A stretch of 10,069 bases of DNA from Bifidobacteriaceae bacterium (GCA_031260825.1 JAISKS010000095.1:1-10069); one strand, 5' to 3'. Shown: positions 1 through 7,234, counted from the first letter of the stretch. Translations and numbers: made by a program. Notes: generated by a model from the sequence alone, not told the origin.

Positions 1-62
1 AATGTTCAAAATCGGTATATTGCCCCATGTTTTTCACGAGTATATGTTTTATCGACTATAAT
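1..62 (+). repeat. Dispersed ~62-bp repeat, copy 1 (cut by window edge)
   Basis: Bases 1-25 are identical to 8165-8189 (AATGTTCAAAATCGGTATAT followed by TGCCC). Similarity then continues through a shared C/ATG, a T-run, a GTATATGTTTTA-like stretch and GACT-TATAAT to about base 62, matching 8190-8226 with small indels. In the other copy the 25-mer is the right arm of a 27-bp perfect hairpin, so the matching left arm here probably lies before base 1. The last 25 bases of this copy also form the left arm of the hairpin at 37-104. Confidence 0.85.
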
Positions 63-104
63 GGGGTGTTTTGGGCACTTTATAGTCGAAAAAACATATA
101 CTCG
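37..104. repeat. Long inverted repeat (25-bp stem, 18-nt loop)
   Basis: The left arm (37-61, beginning CGAGTATATG) pairs with the right arm (80-104, ending CATATACTCG) at 24 of 25 positions. The only mismatch is 51/90. The loop (62-79) is TGGGGTGTTTTGGGCACT and resembles the loop of the hairpin at 8119-8189 (AGGGTGTTTTTGGGGTC). No U-tract follows on either strand, so it is not a canonical intrinsic terminator, although it lies just downstream of the ATPase gene. It could act as an RNA-processing or stabilising structure, or be a mobile fold-back element. Confidence 0.85.
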
Positions 105-110
105 CGGGGA

Positions 111-216
111 ATAGATTCCTGCTTTCGCTAGATTCCCGGTCGAGCGAGCTCGCCATTATCTAGTACGGGAATGACAGACCTACGTAGGAATGACAAATCA
201 CTCACGGGAATGACAG
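111..216. repeat. REP-like palindromic/short direct repeat cluster (GTCATTCC family)
   Basis: On the minus strand GTCATTCC occurs three times, at about 215-208, 196-189 and 176-169, roughly 20 bp apart. On the plus strand CGGGAATGACAG is found at 166-177 and 205-216. ATTCCCG (132-138) can pair with CGGGAAT (166-172) around a CGAGCGAGCTCG core. TAGATTCC occurs twice, at about 113 and 129. ATTCCTGCTTTCGC-type and GGAATGACA-type palindromes are widely dispersed in many bacterial genomes. The leftmost copy on the minus strand overlaps the end of the ATPase gene and supplies its stop codon. Confidence 0.6.
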
Positions 217-2880
217 TTTCCTAATTTCACTCACAACAACCAAAATAAGCGATGGAATAAGCGTGATTCCCCACTCATTTAATGTCAAATGAACAGTACC
301 AAAAACAGGTTGTAAAAACCAAACTTCTGTGATTATAACCTGAAGTCCAGCTGTTAATAATACCGCTCCCCAAAGCCAATAATTTGAAAATAAACTATGA
401 AACATTGTAGTTTTTGCAGAGCGCGAAATGAATACAAATGTCATTTCTGCAAATGAAATTGCTGCAAAACTGATCGTTTGAATATGAAGTAAATTAGTAT
501 GATCAGCAGCGAAGGCGCCAACTCCAAGAACGCCCATTGCAAATAATAATCCATAAAAAACACAATCAAACCACATAGATTTATTCATAATTTTGTCATT
601 TATTGAACGCGGTGGACGCGCCATCACATCCTCTACAGAAGGGTCGATTCCAAGCGCCATCGCAGGCAAACTATCCGATACAATATTGATCCACAAAATC
701 GCAATCGCTGTAAGAGGCATCACGCTCGCATCATTATAAATCATATCTGCAAATAAGCACGCAAACAGCACTATGAAAACTTCCCCGAAATTTGTACAAA
801 ACAAAAATCGTATTATTTTAACTAAATTATCATAAATCTCGCGACCATTTTTTATAGCTTTTACAATCGTCCCATAATTATTATCAGTCAACACAATGTC
901 TGCAGCCGATTTCGTGACCTCAGTCGCATCCGCTACAGCTATACCAATATCAGATGATTTCAAAAATACAGCATCATTTACACCATCTCCACTCGCAAGA
1001 GTTATATTAGAATTCGAACGTATCGCGCGCCCGATTTGGTCTTTATTTTCCGGACTAACTCGCCCATATATATTAACTGTTTTCACAGCCTCTTTAAGCT
1101 CAGATTTACTCATTTTATCGATTTGTACGCCGTCTAATGCAATCACTAAATTAAGCAAATCATCTGTGGATAATATACCAAGTTCTTTTGAAATAGCTGT
1201 TACTATTTTTGAATGATCTCCCGAAATCACAACAGTTCGAATTCCTGCATTATGAATTTCTTTAATCGCAGGTTTTACGCTTTGGCGAGGAGGATCCATT
1301 AGCCCTACAATGCCGATAAACACTAAATCAGTTTCATAATCATCTGTTTGATTTTCAGAATTTTTTACTTTTTTATACGCGAATCCAAGTGTTCTAAGCG
1401 CATCGTCAGCTAGGTTTTCTATAGTTTTTAAAGTAGTATCTCGAAGAGCTTTTGTCAAATCTTTTTCTTGTCCGTCGATTATTATTTTGGTACATTTTTG
1501 TAGCACATAATCAGGAGCACCCTTTGTATATACAGTATAATCGGATTTGCCGTTATTAAAAATCACTTTACTCATCATTTTTCGATTTGAAGAAAACGGA
1601 ATTATTTTATCAGTTTCTTTTGGCGATATATGAAGCTGATCATATTTTGTTTTATCTAAATAATTAACCATCGCAAGTTCTGTAGGATCGCCAATCCCAT
1701 CTTTTGCAGATTGCCACGAGGCATTTGTGGCAGTGATTCCGGTAGTAAACAGCATATCGAACTGTTTATTATCATCGCCAATTAGATTCCCATCATATGC
1801 TACAACTTTTTGTACCGCATCTTTCCCTTCCGAAAGTGTTACGGTTTTGTCGGACATCACCACTGTCACGGCGCCGCAAGTTTCTATCGCATTCAAGTTT
1901 TTTACGATAGCTCCCTCTTTCGCCATCTTTGTAACACCCATTGAAAATACGATTGCAATTAGCGCAACTAAGCTTTCTGGAAGTGCTGCAAGGGCAATCG
2001 CGGCTGTTAAAACTAAAATGGATACCCACTCATTTAATGATCCTGGAGATCTTGTGAAAATCAAAATCGCACCGATTAATACACTTAAAACAATTACTAA
2101 TTTGGTTAGCATAACTCCCAAATCATTCATTTCTTTTTGAAGCGGAGTTAATTCTGCATCATTTTCTACAGTTGCGATTTGAAGAGCTCTCGCGATTTTG
2201 CCAGTTTCAGTATATAAACCAGTTGCAGTAACAACAGCTTGAGCGCTGCCAGATGCAACGAATGTACCTGAATAAACCATATTATGACGATCGCCTAAAG
2301 CCACTTCTGCAGCATCAGTTTTTATAATATCAGCAGTTTTTGTTACAGGTACAGATTCGCCAGTGAGCCCCATTTCTATTGTATGAAGTTCATCGCAATG
2401 TATGATTCTCGCATCAGCTAAAATCATATCACCTTCATTAAGAATAATAATATCTCCAGGGACTAAATCAGCGCCATCGATAATTTCTTGCTTATCATTA
2501 CGAATCACAGTTTGAGTCGCAACAGTCATATTTTTCAAAGCTTCAAGCGCATTATCAGCATTGTTTTCTTGAATTATAGAGAGTGTAGTATTTAAAATTA
2601 ATACTGCGATAATCACAAAGAAATCGTATGGAGGCTCTACAAATCCCTCTGCAGCAGCGCTGAGCAGCGTGATTAAAGCTACAACCAATAATAAAATTAT
2701 CATTGGATCTTTTAGAGTTTTTAATATTCGGCTTACTAATGTTTGTTTGGATGGGGATGGAAGTGAGTTTTTGCCGTATTTAGTTTGGGCTTCATTTACT
2801 TTAGAATTAGAAAGACCGGCGTCAGGATTTGTACCAAATTTTAATAAAACTTCTTTTGATTCGGCAAGATATTCTTTCAT
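202..2880 (-). CDS. P2-type (Ca2+-like) cation-transporting ATPase with altered signature motifs
   Basis: This 892-residue integral-membrane pump has the length and order of the SERCA/PMR1-like P2 family. It has an N-terminal cation-ATPase domain (1-55), M1-M2 (about 59-105), an actuator domain with TGES (173-176) and M3-M4 (258-316). The phosphorylation domain carries Asp344, KGAPD lies at 453-457, DPPR at 529-532, GDGVNDA at 631-637, and M5-M10 follow. The ion-site framework is partly kept (NFGE in M5, WINIVSD in M6). Several near-invariant positions differ: DKTVTLS for DKTGTLT, PESLVA for PEGLPA, SGD for TGD, NDAVFL for NDAPAL, SDSLPA for TDGLPA, and AVADAT where MGSGT is usual. Transport may therefore be altered or impaired. 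Ca2+ specificity is inferred from family resemblance only. The ATG lies 20 bp after the lipoprotein stop with a weak GAG Shine-Dalgarno (2887-2889), so the two genes are probably co-transcribed. The final residues and TGA stop are encoded in a GTCATTCCCGTGA repeat. Confidence 0.9.
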   Translation of the reverse strand: MKEYLAESKEVLLKFGTNPDAGLSNSKVNEAQTKYGKNSLPSPSKQTLVSRILKTLKDPMIILLLVVALITLLSAAAEGFVEPPYDFFVIIAVLILNTTLSIIQENNADNALEALKNMTVATQTVIRNDKQEIIDGADLVPGDIIILNEGDMILADARIIHCDELHTIEMGLTGESVPVTKTADIIKTDAAEVALGDRHNMVYSGTFVASGSAQAVVTATGLYTETGKIARALQIATVENDAELTPLQKEMNDLGVMLTKLVIVLSVLIGAILIFTRSPGSLNEWVSILVLTAAIALAALPESLVALIAIVFSMGVTKMAKEGAIVKNLNAIETCGAVTVVMSDKTVTLSEGKDAVQKVVAYDGNLIGDDNKQFDMLFTTGITATNASWQSAKDGIGDPTELAMVNYLDKTKYDQLHISPKETDKIIPFSSNRKMMSKVIFNNGKSDYTVYTKGAPDYVLQKCTKIIIDGQEKDLTKALRDTTLKTIENLADDALRTLGFAYKKVKNSENQTDDYETDLVFIGIVGLMDPPRQSVKPAIKEIHNAGIRTVVISGDHSKIVTAISKELGILSTDDLLNLVIALDGVQIDKMSKSELKEAVKTVNIYGRVSPENKDQIGRAIRSNSNITLASGDGVNDAVFLKSSDIGIAVADATEVTKSAADIVLTDNNYGTIVKAIKNGREIYDNLVKIIRFLFCTNFGEVFIVLFACLFADMIYNDASVMPLTAIAILWINIVSDSLPAMALGIDPSVEDVMARPPRSINDKIMNKSMWFDCVFYGLLFAMGVLGVGAFAADHTNLLHIQTISFAAISFAEMTFVFISRSAKTTMFHSLFSNYWLWGAVLLTAGLQVIITEVWFLQPVFGTVHLTLNEWGITLIPSLILVVVSEIRKLSFP

Positions 2881-2900
2881 AATTATCTCAGCCGTAATTG

Positions 2901-4850
2901 TTATAATCCGGCTTCAACAGCCGTAAAATACTCAGGTTTGAGAAGAAGTTGCATAATAGTATCAATGCTAACTACATTATAATTTAATGTTGCACCATAT
3001 GCGATTTTATTATTTGCTTTTACATAATTATTATCCCAAGGGAAAAGCGAAAAACTACCGATCGCAGGCTTAACATCAGTATTTACCATTTCCATTATCT
3101 TATCTTCATTATAATTTTTATATGCAAGTATTGAATCGGCAGAAGGCTCGCGCTCTAAATATGGGCATGATGGTACAATATTTTCAGCCTTACAAGATGA
3201 AAGTACCGCAATTTGTTTCATAAGTCCTTTTGAATCAAACATCAAACTCATTCCCTGCTTTTTATTTACAATATCTGTTATAGCTGTTAATTCAGCGTTA
3301 TTGCCAGTGATAAGAGGCCATTCCGCACTTGTTAAAATAGTTTTTCTGCCCATTTCAGTAAGAGTACGAGTGACACCACGCGAAATAATATCAGACTGCG
3401 AAAATATTATATCAATAGGGTCATTGATATTTTTGTAAGATTTTGTAAGCACATTATGCGATACACCAGCTGCAGTATTTCCCATTAATGGAATAGTTAA
3501 ATCAATCATCGCAATTTGAGGATCAGTAGTTTTGTTTATACGATTTGATGCAGATACAAAACGACCTGAATCATAATAAGGCTTAATTAATTTCCAAAGT
3601 TCTGACCAATAATCAAACGTACTATCGAAGCGAATATCAGACAAAAATACTTCTGTCATAAATACATTTTCGACCTTACCATCATCAATTCCTTCAGGAT
3701 TTAAATCAGGTAAATTAAGTGTTTTTTTGACATAATTAAACTGAGCTCTTGCATTAGCTTTTTGATTAGGCAAACAATATGCATAATCAAAATTATATGG
3801 CGTATTGCAGCTTGACTTTGTAATGGCAGGATCAATAGGCGGTACAGTTAGCCCCAAATCAGTACTTGCAGGCAAATTCGTTTCAGGGTTTATTTCAAAA
3901 CCAGTATCTGTATATCCTGTAGTTAATTTTTCCTGAAGTTTTTTGCCTAGATCCGCTAAAGTTTTATTTTTTGCAAAAATCGTTTCATCAGCAGATTTAC
4001 TTTTTGGTACATCTTCGCCGTCAGAATCGTCGTCTGTTGGGGTATTTGCAGTTTCATCTGTAGTTGCATCTGGTACAGCATTAGCAGTTGGATCCACTGG
4101 TACATCTGTTGCTGGAGCAGTCGGATCTGTAGTTGTTACAGGTTTTGTAAGCGTAAAACTCTTGAAAACTCCACCAGTTTTTTTGAGTTCTGGAATTTTA
4201 GCAGTATCAAACTGAGTAAAACTTTTTGTTAAATCAGCTGTTGTATAATTATTATTTGAAATTCCGATGGTGTAAATCCCGGCATCTTTATAAGTTTGAA
4301 GATAATTATTTACTGTATTTAATGAGTAATTATTATAATATCTTTGATATTGAATTGCTGTCACACTATCTTCCCAAAGAGCTTTGTTTTTTGCTGGGAA
4401 CGCATCATTAAAGCTTGTATAATCTGCTGCAGGTTCATTTTGTAGAAGGATGATTAAATCAGTAGTTGGAGTACCTTCAGAGTCGATAATTCCATCTAAA
4501 ATAATTTGTTCTTGTTTGAAATTCTTATAATGTTTTGAGATTATGTTTTCTCTAACAAACCCTACACTTGTTAAATCATCAATTAATGATTTACTTAGTT
4601 TAGTCCAATCTTCGATATGATTTTCAGCCAAGATTGAAAAATCTCCTTCTGGAGATACTATTAATACATTTGTATCGCTATATATAGTTTCGGTTGGTTC
4701 ATCTTTTTTGCAAGAACTAAGTGAGATTGTTGCAGTGAATAGAAACGCAAATAGTATAAATAATGTTGCTATAAATCTAGCATTTTTTGAGCATAAAAAA
4801 AGGACAGGCGAACTAGATAAACTAGAACGGCCTGTCCTCTTTTTTAGCAT
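2901..4850 (-). CDS. Divergent CUT2/ChvE-like sugar-binding lipoprotein
   Basis: A long hydrophobic segment (about 26-43) and the lipobox LSSC (Cys47) predict an envelope-anchored lipoprotein. The body resembles type-1 periplasmic binding proteins of the xylose/ChvE class. It opens with NVLIVSPEGD (61-70) and continues with a QEQIILDGII stretch like the QIENMI region of the family. Later come DIIFSQSDIISRGV (480-493) and WPLITGNNAE (511-520), matching the usual NDS-RGV and P-VTGQDAE blocks. The C-terminus EYFTAVEAGL recalls the family's GYYTEADL ending. At about 649 residues it is much longer than typical 330-380 residue members, largely through a Thr/Pro/Asp-rich low-complexity insert (about 236-285) and extra C-terminal sequence. 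No ABC ATPase or permease is present in the window. The start is uncertain: the ATG at 4850 lies upstream of a strong terminator. The alternative ATG at 4794 would give an ideal 28-residue lipoprotein signal but needs a 1-nt change in an A6 run. The ligand is unknown. Confidence 0.6.
   Translation of the reverse strand: MLKKRTGRSSLSSSPVLFLCSKNARFIATLFILFAFLFTATISLSSCKKDEPTETIYSDTNVLIVSPEGDFSILAENHIEDWTKLSKSLIDDLTSVGFVRENIISKHYKNFKQEQIILDGIIDSEGTPTTDLIILLQNEPAADYTSFNDAFPAKNKALWEDSVTAIQYQRYYNNYSLNTVNNYLQTYKDAGIYTIGISNNNYTTADLTKSFTQFDTAKIPELKKTGGVFKSFTLTKPVTTTDPTAPATDVPVDPTANAVPDATTDETANTPTDDDSDGEDVPKSKSADETIFAKNKTLADLGKKLQEKLTTGYTDTGFEINPETNLPASTDLGLTVPPIDPAITKSSCNTPYNFDYAYCLPNQKANARAQFNYVKKTLNLPDLNPEGIDDGKVENVFMTEVFLSDIRFDSTFDYWSELWKLIKPYYDSGRFVSASNRINKTTDPQIAMIDLTIPLMGNTAAGVSHNVLTKSYKNINDPIDIIFSQSDIISRGVTRTLTEMGRKTILTSAEWPLITGNNAELTAITDIVNKKQGMSLMFDSKGLMKQIAVLSSCKAENIVPSCPYLEREPSADSILAYKNYNEDKIMEMVNTDVKPAIGSFSLFPWDNNYVKANNKIAYGATLNYNVVSIDTIMQLLLKPEYFTAVEAGL
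4795..4845. terminator. Bidirectional intrinsic terminator after the aquaporin gene
   Basis: AGGACAGGC (4801-4809) pairs perfectly with GCCTGTCCT (4830-4838). The loop holds a further CTAG/CTAG mini-stem. The hairpin is flanked by A7 (4795-4801) on the left and T6 (4840-4845) on the right, so it ends in a U-tract on both strands. On the minus strand it begins about 35 bp after the aquaporin stop. It also lies inside the first 20 codons of the lipoprotein reading frame if that frame starts at 4850. Confidence 0.85.
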
Positions 4851-4873
4851 ACGCTTTTTACATTCTAAATGTA

Positions 4874-5842
4874 TTATTTAGATAATGTAGCTTTTTTAGC
4901 TGGAGCTTTTTTAGCTGTAGATGTTGTAGCTTTTTTAGCTGGTGCTTTTTTAGCTGTAGATGTTGTAGCTTTTTTAGCAGGAGCTTTTTTAACAGGAGCT
5001 TCGTCTTCTTCATCATCATCATCATCTTCGTCAGCATAAGCATCTTCAATTACGATAGGTGCAGTAGCAGCAGTGTTTGAGAAAGCTGAAGAGAAAATAG
5101 CTACTAAAGCAGCTGAAGCAACTGGTACTAACCAGAATAACCAAAGACCTTTGATAAGTGCAAGATTGTCTACACCCTCAACAGCTTCAGCAGTGAAATC
5201 TGTTGCGAAAATGTTAACAGCAGTAGCTTCAACTGGATTGAAACCTGCTCCAACGATTCCTGCAGTAAGGAAAGTCGCGATTGCATAACCAGCACCGATC
5301 ATTAATGATCCTGCAAAAGTTCCTTTGCATTCAGTGTTTTGTGCATTGATATATGTTACAGCAACAATAATTGAAGCAATAGCTAAGATAGCAATAGAAC
5401 CTGGTGTTGAGAAAGAAAGTTCGATTTGGCTTAATGTAGTAGCTGAAGGTGAGTTATCGCCGTAACCATTTGAGATTCCGCCGAACCACTGTGTAAGTGG
5501 GAAAGATTCGTTTGAAGGAAGAAGTAAACGGATAATTCCTGCACCAATTACACCACCGATTAATTGTACTAAAATGTAAAGTAAAGCTTCAACGAAAGTG
5601 ATTTGTTTTCTGATTGCTTCCATTAAACTAATTGCTGGGTTGAAATGTCCGCCAGATACTTTTGCACCGATTGGATATACAACTACAATTGCTAAGAATG
5701 CAGATAAAGCGATGCTCACAAGTCCGCCTTGACCTAATAAAGATATGTATGTACCTGCAGCCATAAAAATCGCAATAAGTAAAAAAGTTCCAAATGATTC
5801 AACTAATAGTCTGTCTATTAATGCTGGTTTATTGTTTTTCAT
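4874..5842 (-). CDS. Aquaporin/MIP-family channel with acidic-basic repeat tail
   Basis: This 322-residue membrane protein is predicted to conduct water or small uncharged solutes. About six hydrophobic segments cover residues 13-255. The first half-helix box is canonical, SGGHFNPAISL with NPA at 68-70. The second box is FNPVEA (201-206): NPA has become NPV, and the Arg that normally follows and forms the selectivity filter is Glu205. Other family landmarks are ILVQLIGGVIGA (TM3) and LWLFWLVPVASAALVAI (TM6). From about 268 a cytoplasmic tail begins with DEDDDDDEEDE and then repeats a 13-residue APAKKATTSTAKK unit 2.8 times, a histone-H1-like charge pattern. The start is supported by AGGAG (5847-5851), and a TATAAT box lies upstream. 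A strong terminator follows, so this looks like a single-gene unit. MIP membership is clear, but substrate and tail function are not. Confidence 0.88.
   Translation of the reverse strand: MKNNKPALIDRLLVESFGTFLLIAIFMAAGTYISLLGQGGLVSIALSAFLAIVVVYPIGAKVSGGHFNPAISLMEAIRKQITFVEALLYILVQLIGGVIGAGIIRLLLPSNESFPLTQWFGGISNGYGDNSPSATTLSQIELSFSTPGSIAILAIASIIVAVTYINAQNTECKGTFAGSLMIGAGYAIATFLTAGIVGAGFNPVEATAVNIFATDFTAEAVEGVDNLALIKGLWLFWLVPVASAALVAIFSSAFSNTAATAPIVIEDAYADEDDDDDEEDEAPVKKAPAKKATTSTAKKAPAKKATTSTAKKAPAKKATLSK
4879..4992. repeat. 39-bp coding tandem repeat in aquaporin tail
   Basis: About 2.8 copies of a 39-bp unit encode (APAKKATTSTAKK)n. On the plus strand the units are recognisable by AGCTGTAGATGTTGTAGC followed by TTTTTTAGC. 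The copies are nearly identical in nucleotides, which points to recent duplication or slippage. Copy number may therefore vary between strains. Confidence 0.8.
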
Positions 5843-5846
5843 AATT

Positions 5847-5901
5847 CTCCTAAAAAATAATTATGCTTATATTATAACACATTAATTTTGTTTTTGTGCA
5901 A
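5847..5901 (-). promoter_or_regulatory. Aquaporin promoter and Shine-Dalgarno
   Basis: On the minus strand a perfect -10 box TATAAT lies at 5876-5871. A weak -35 candidate, TTGCAC, lies at 5901-5896 with a 19-bp spacer. A strong AGGAG Shine-Dalgarno lies at 5851-5847, four bases before the ATG at 5842. The -10 box overlaps the stop codon (5874-5872) of the upstream 91-residue gene, which indicates independent transcription of the channel gene. Confidence 0.65.
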
Positions 5902-6147
5902 AATTCCCATAGCATCATCATTGATCTTATTAGCAACGATGTTTTTAAAGCCATTATTTGCGATTTCCATAGCATCTCTTTTTTCCAAAGTTTTTTCGAA
6001 AATTAGCTTTCCATTTTTAATTTCAGAAGCCGCCTCTGCCCCATAAACACTAATGATTTTAGTTGTAAGATCTCTTACGATATATCCAGAATCAGACTCA
6101 ATATGTATATCAGTACCGGAATCAGTTTTAAATATTATTTTACACAT
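5872..6147 (-). CDS. Hypothetical 91-residue protein
   Basis: I do not recognise this protein. It opens with MCKIIFKTDSGTDIHIESDS, an alternating beta-like pattern. A mixed helical region follows (IVRDLTTKIISVYGAEAASEI, about 23-43), then a KNGKLIFEKTLEKRDAMEIA stretch (about 44-63) and a Lys/Asn-rich C-terminus. There is no signal peptide, transmembrane segment or Cys cluster, so it is probably cytosolic. The ATG has no clear Shine-Dalgarno. The gene sits 51 bp after the DUF177 gene, where rpmF is found in many related operons, but it shows no L32-like Cys motif and is not an L32 homologue by inspection. Its codon use fits its neighbours and it fills the gap neatly, so it is probably real. 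Confidence 0.6.
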   Translation of the reverse strand: MCKIIFKTDSGTDIHIESDSGYIVRDLTTKIISVYGAEAASEIKNGKLIFEKTLEKRDAMEIANNGFKNIVANKINDDAMGILHKNKINVL

Positions 6148-6198
6148 TTCTATTCTTAATTTATATTTAACTTAAGTGATTTTTAAGCACAAATTTCA

Positions 6199-6723
6199 TC
6201 ATTTTAGCAGGTCTTTTAGAACTCCAAAACCATTATCATATACATAATCTTCGGTTTGAGTTGTGATTTTTAAATTTCTACATTCATCAGAACAAATAGG
6301 ATTAATCTCATAATCTTCCATTATTGAGTCAATAAAAAGTTGCTCAAAATCAAGAGATCTTTCATCATATTTATAAACATTTTCATCATTTATATAATCA
6401 TCATCTTCATCTTCACTGTTTTGATTTTTTGAATTAACTGAGTTAAAAAATTCATCTGAGCTAGTATAAATTGCATTAATATCGCGATTATAATGTAATG
6501 AAAAATCCTTGCCACATCCACCACAAATTTGCTTAATATTATATCCTATTGAACCTGATACAGATAAGTCATCATCTACAGGAAAGCACTGAAAATTAAC
6601 TAAAATTTTATCGCCAGTTTCTACGAAAAAAGTAGAAGTACCTAGATTGTCATCGACATCAAAAGCCTGTTTAATATCAAAATTATTTCGATTAAAATCT
6701 TGTGGTAATTGAAATATATACAT
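6199..6723 (-). CDS. yceD: YceD/DUF177-family protein (23S rRNA accumulation)
   Basis: This is a 174-residue member of the DUF177/YceD family, linked to large-subunit rRNA accumulation and ribosome assembly. It has the family's two Cys pairs, CGGC (67-70) and CSDEC (144-148). The latter follows the conserved DFEQLFIDSIMEDYEINPIC segment, equivalent to DLEPLLRDAI-LALP-P-C. It ends with the typical VLKDLLK. A 25-residue Asp/Glu/Asn-rich stretch (about 97-122) separates the halves. I chose the ATG at 6723, 4 bp after the coaD stop. An in-frame TTG at 6738 would overlap coaD and adds only MFANI. Tight spacing implies translational coupling to coaD. The usual downstream rpmF (L32) gene is not present. 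Confidence 0.75.
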   Translation of the reverse strand: MYIFQLPQDFNRNNFDIKQAFDVDDNLGTSTFFVETGDKILVNFQCFPVDDDLSVSGSIGYNIKQICGGCGKDFSLHYNRDINAIYTSSDEFFNSVNSKNQNSEDEDDDYINDENVYKYDERSLDFEQLFIDSIMEDYEINPICSDECRNLKITTQTEDYVYDNGFGVLKDLLK

Positions 6724-6727
6724 AATA

Positions 6728-7234
6728 TTAGCAAACAAGTGGCTTATCGGCGTTTTTGATTTTTAGAGCATTTTCAACAGCATCTGTAACGAAATCGGAT
6801 ATATTGCCATCATATTCAGCAACGTTTTTTACAAATGTAGATGACACAAATGAGAATATTGTGCTTGTAGGCATAAGCAAAGTTTCGATACCAACTAATT
6901 CGCGATTAAGCAAAGCTTGCGAAAATTCATTATCAAAATCAGTAGTATTTCGAATGCCTTTAATCACAGCACTAGCATTCACATTTTTACAATAATTAGC
7001 TACTAAATCTCTTGAATGCGTTACAATAATATTTTCCATAGGAATATTTTTTTCAATTAAAGATTTCTTGATTAATTCAACTCTTTCATCTTCTGAAAAA
7101 GTATAAGATTTAGAAGAGTTAATAAATGTGACAATATGAATTTCGTCAAAAAGCTTATATGAGCGATCGATAATGTCAATATGTCCACGTGTGACTGGGT
7201 CGAATGAGCCTGGGTATACGGCGATATTTTTCAT
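6728..7234 (-). CDS. coaD: Phosphopantetheine adenylyltransferase
   Basis: This cytosolic enzyme makes dephospho-CoA from ATP and 4'-phosphopantetheine, the penultimate step of CoA synthesis. The 168-residue length is normal for CoaD. The N-terminal nucleotidyltransferase signature is AVYPGSFDPVTRGHIDII (5-22), with the HIGH-like GH at 17-18. KGIRNTTDFDNEFSQALLNR (92-111) is the conserved substrate-binding block. FSFVSSTFVK (127-136) corresponds to the family's SFVSSSLVK motif. The ATG is preceded by an AAGGA Shine-Dalgarno (7243-7239). The gene starts 17 bp after rsmD, the classical bacterial rsmD-coaD pair. It may supply CoA to the acyl-CoA ligase encoded nearby. Confidence 0.95.
   Translation of the reverse strand: MKNIAVYPGSFDPVTRGHIDIIDRSYKLFDEIHIVTFINSSKSYTFSEDERVELIKKSLIEKNIPMENIIVTHSRDLVANYCKNVNASAVIKGIRNTTDFDNEFSQALLNRELVGIETLLMPTSTIFSFVSSTFVKNVAEYDGNISDFVTDAVENALKIKNADKPLVC

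Noticed and set aside
166..216. Possible CRISPR-like array (regularly spaced GTCATTCC)
   Set aside because: The repeats are only 8-12 bp, spacers are about 10 bp and partly similar, and there are no cas genes.
896..2140. Plus-strand open frames over the ATPase gene
   Set aside because: They are antisense shadows of a well-supported gene, with no motif or ribosome-binding site.
3943..4215. Plus-strand Ser/Val/Ala-rich frame
   Set aside because: It is the antisense of the low-complexity Thr/Pro/Asp insert in the lipoprotein gene.
4858..5049. A minus-strand frame encoding a Met/Lys/Leu-rich 63-residue peptide
   Set aside because: It is an out-of-frame reading of the repetitive aquaporin tail.
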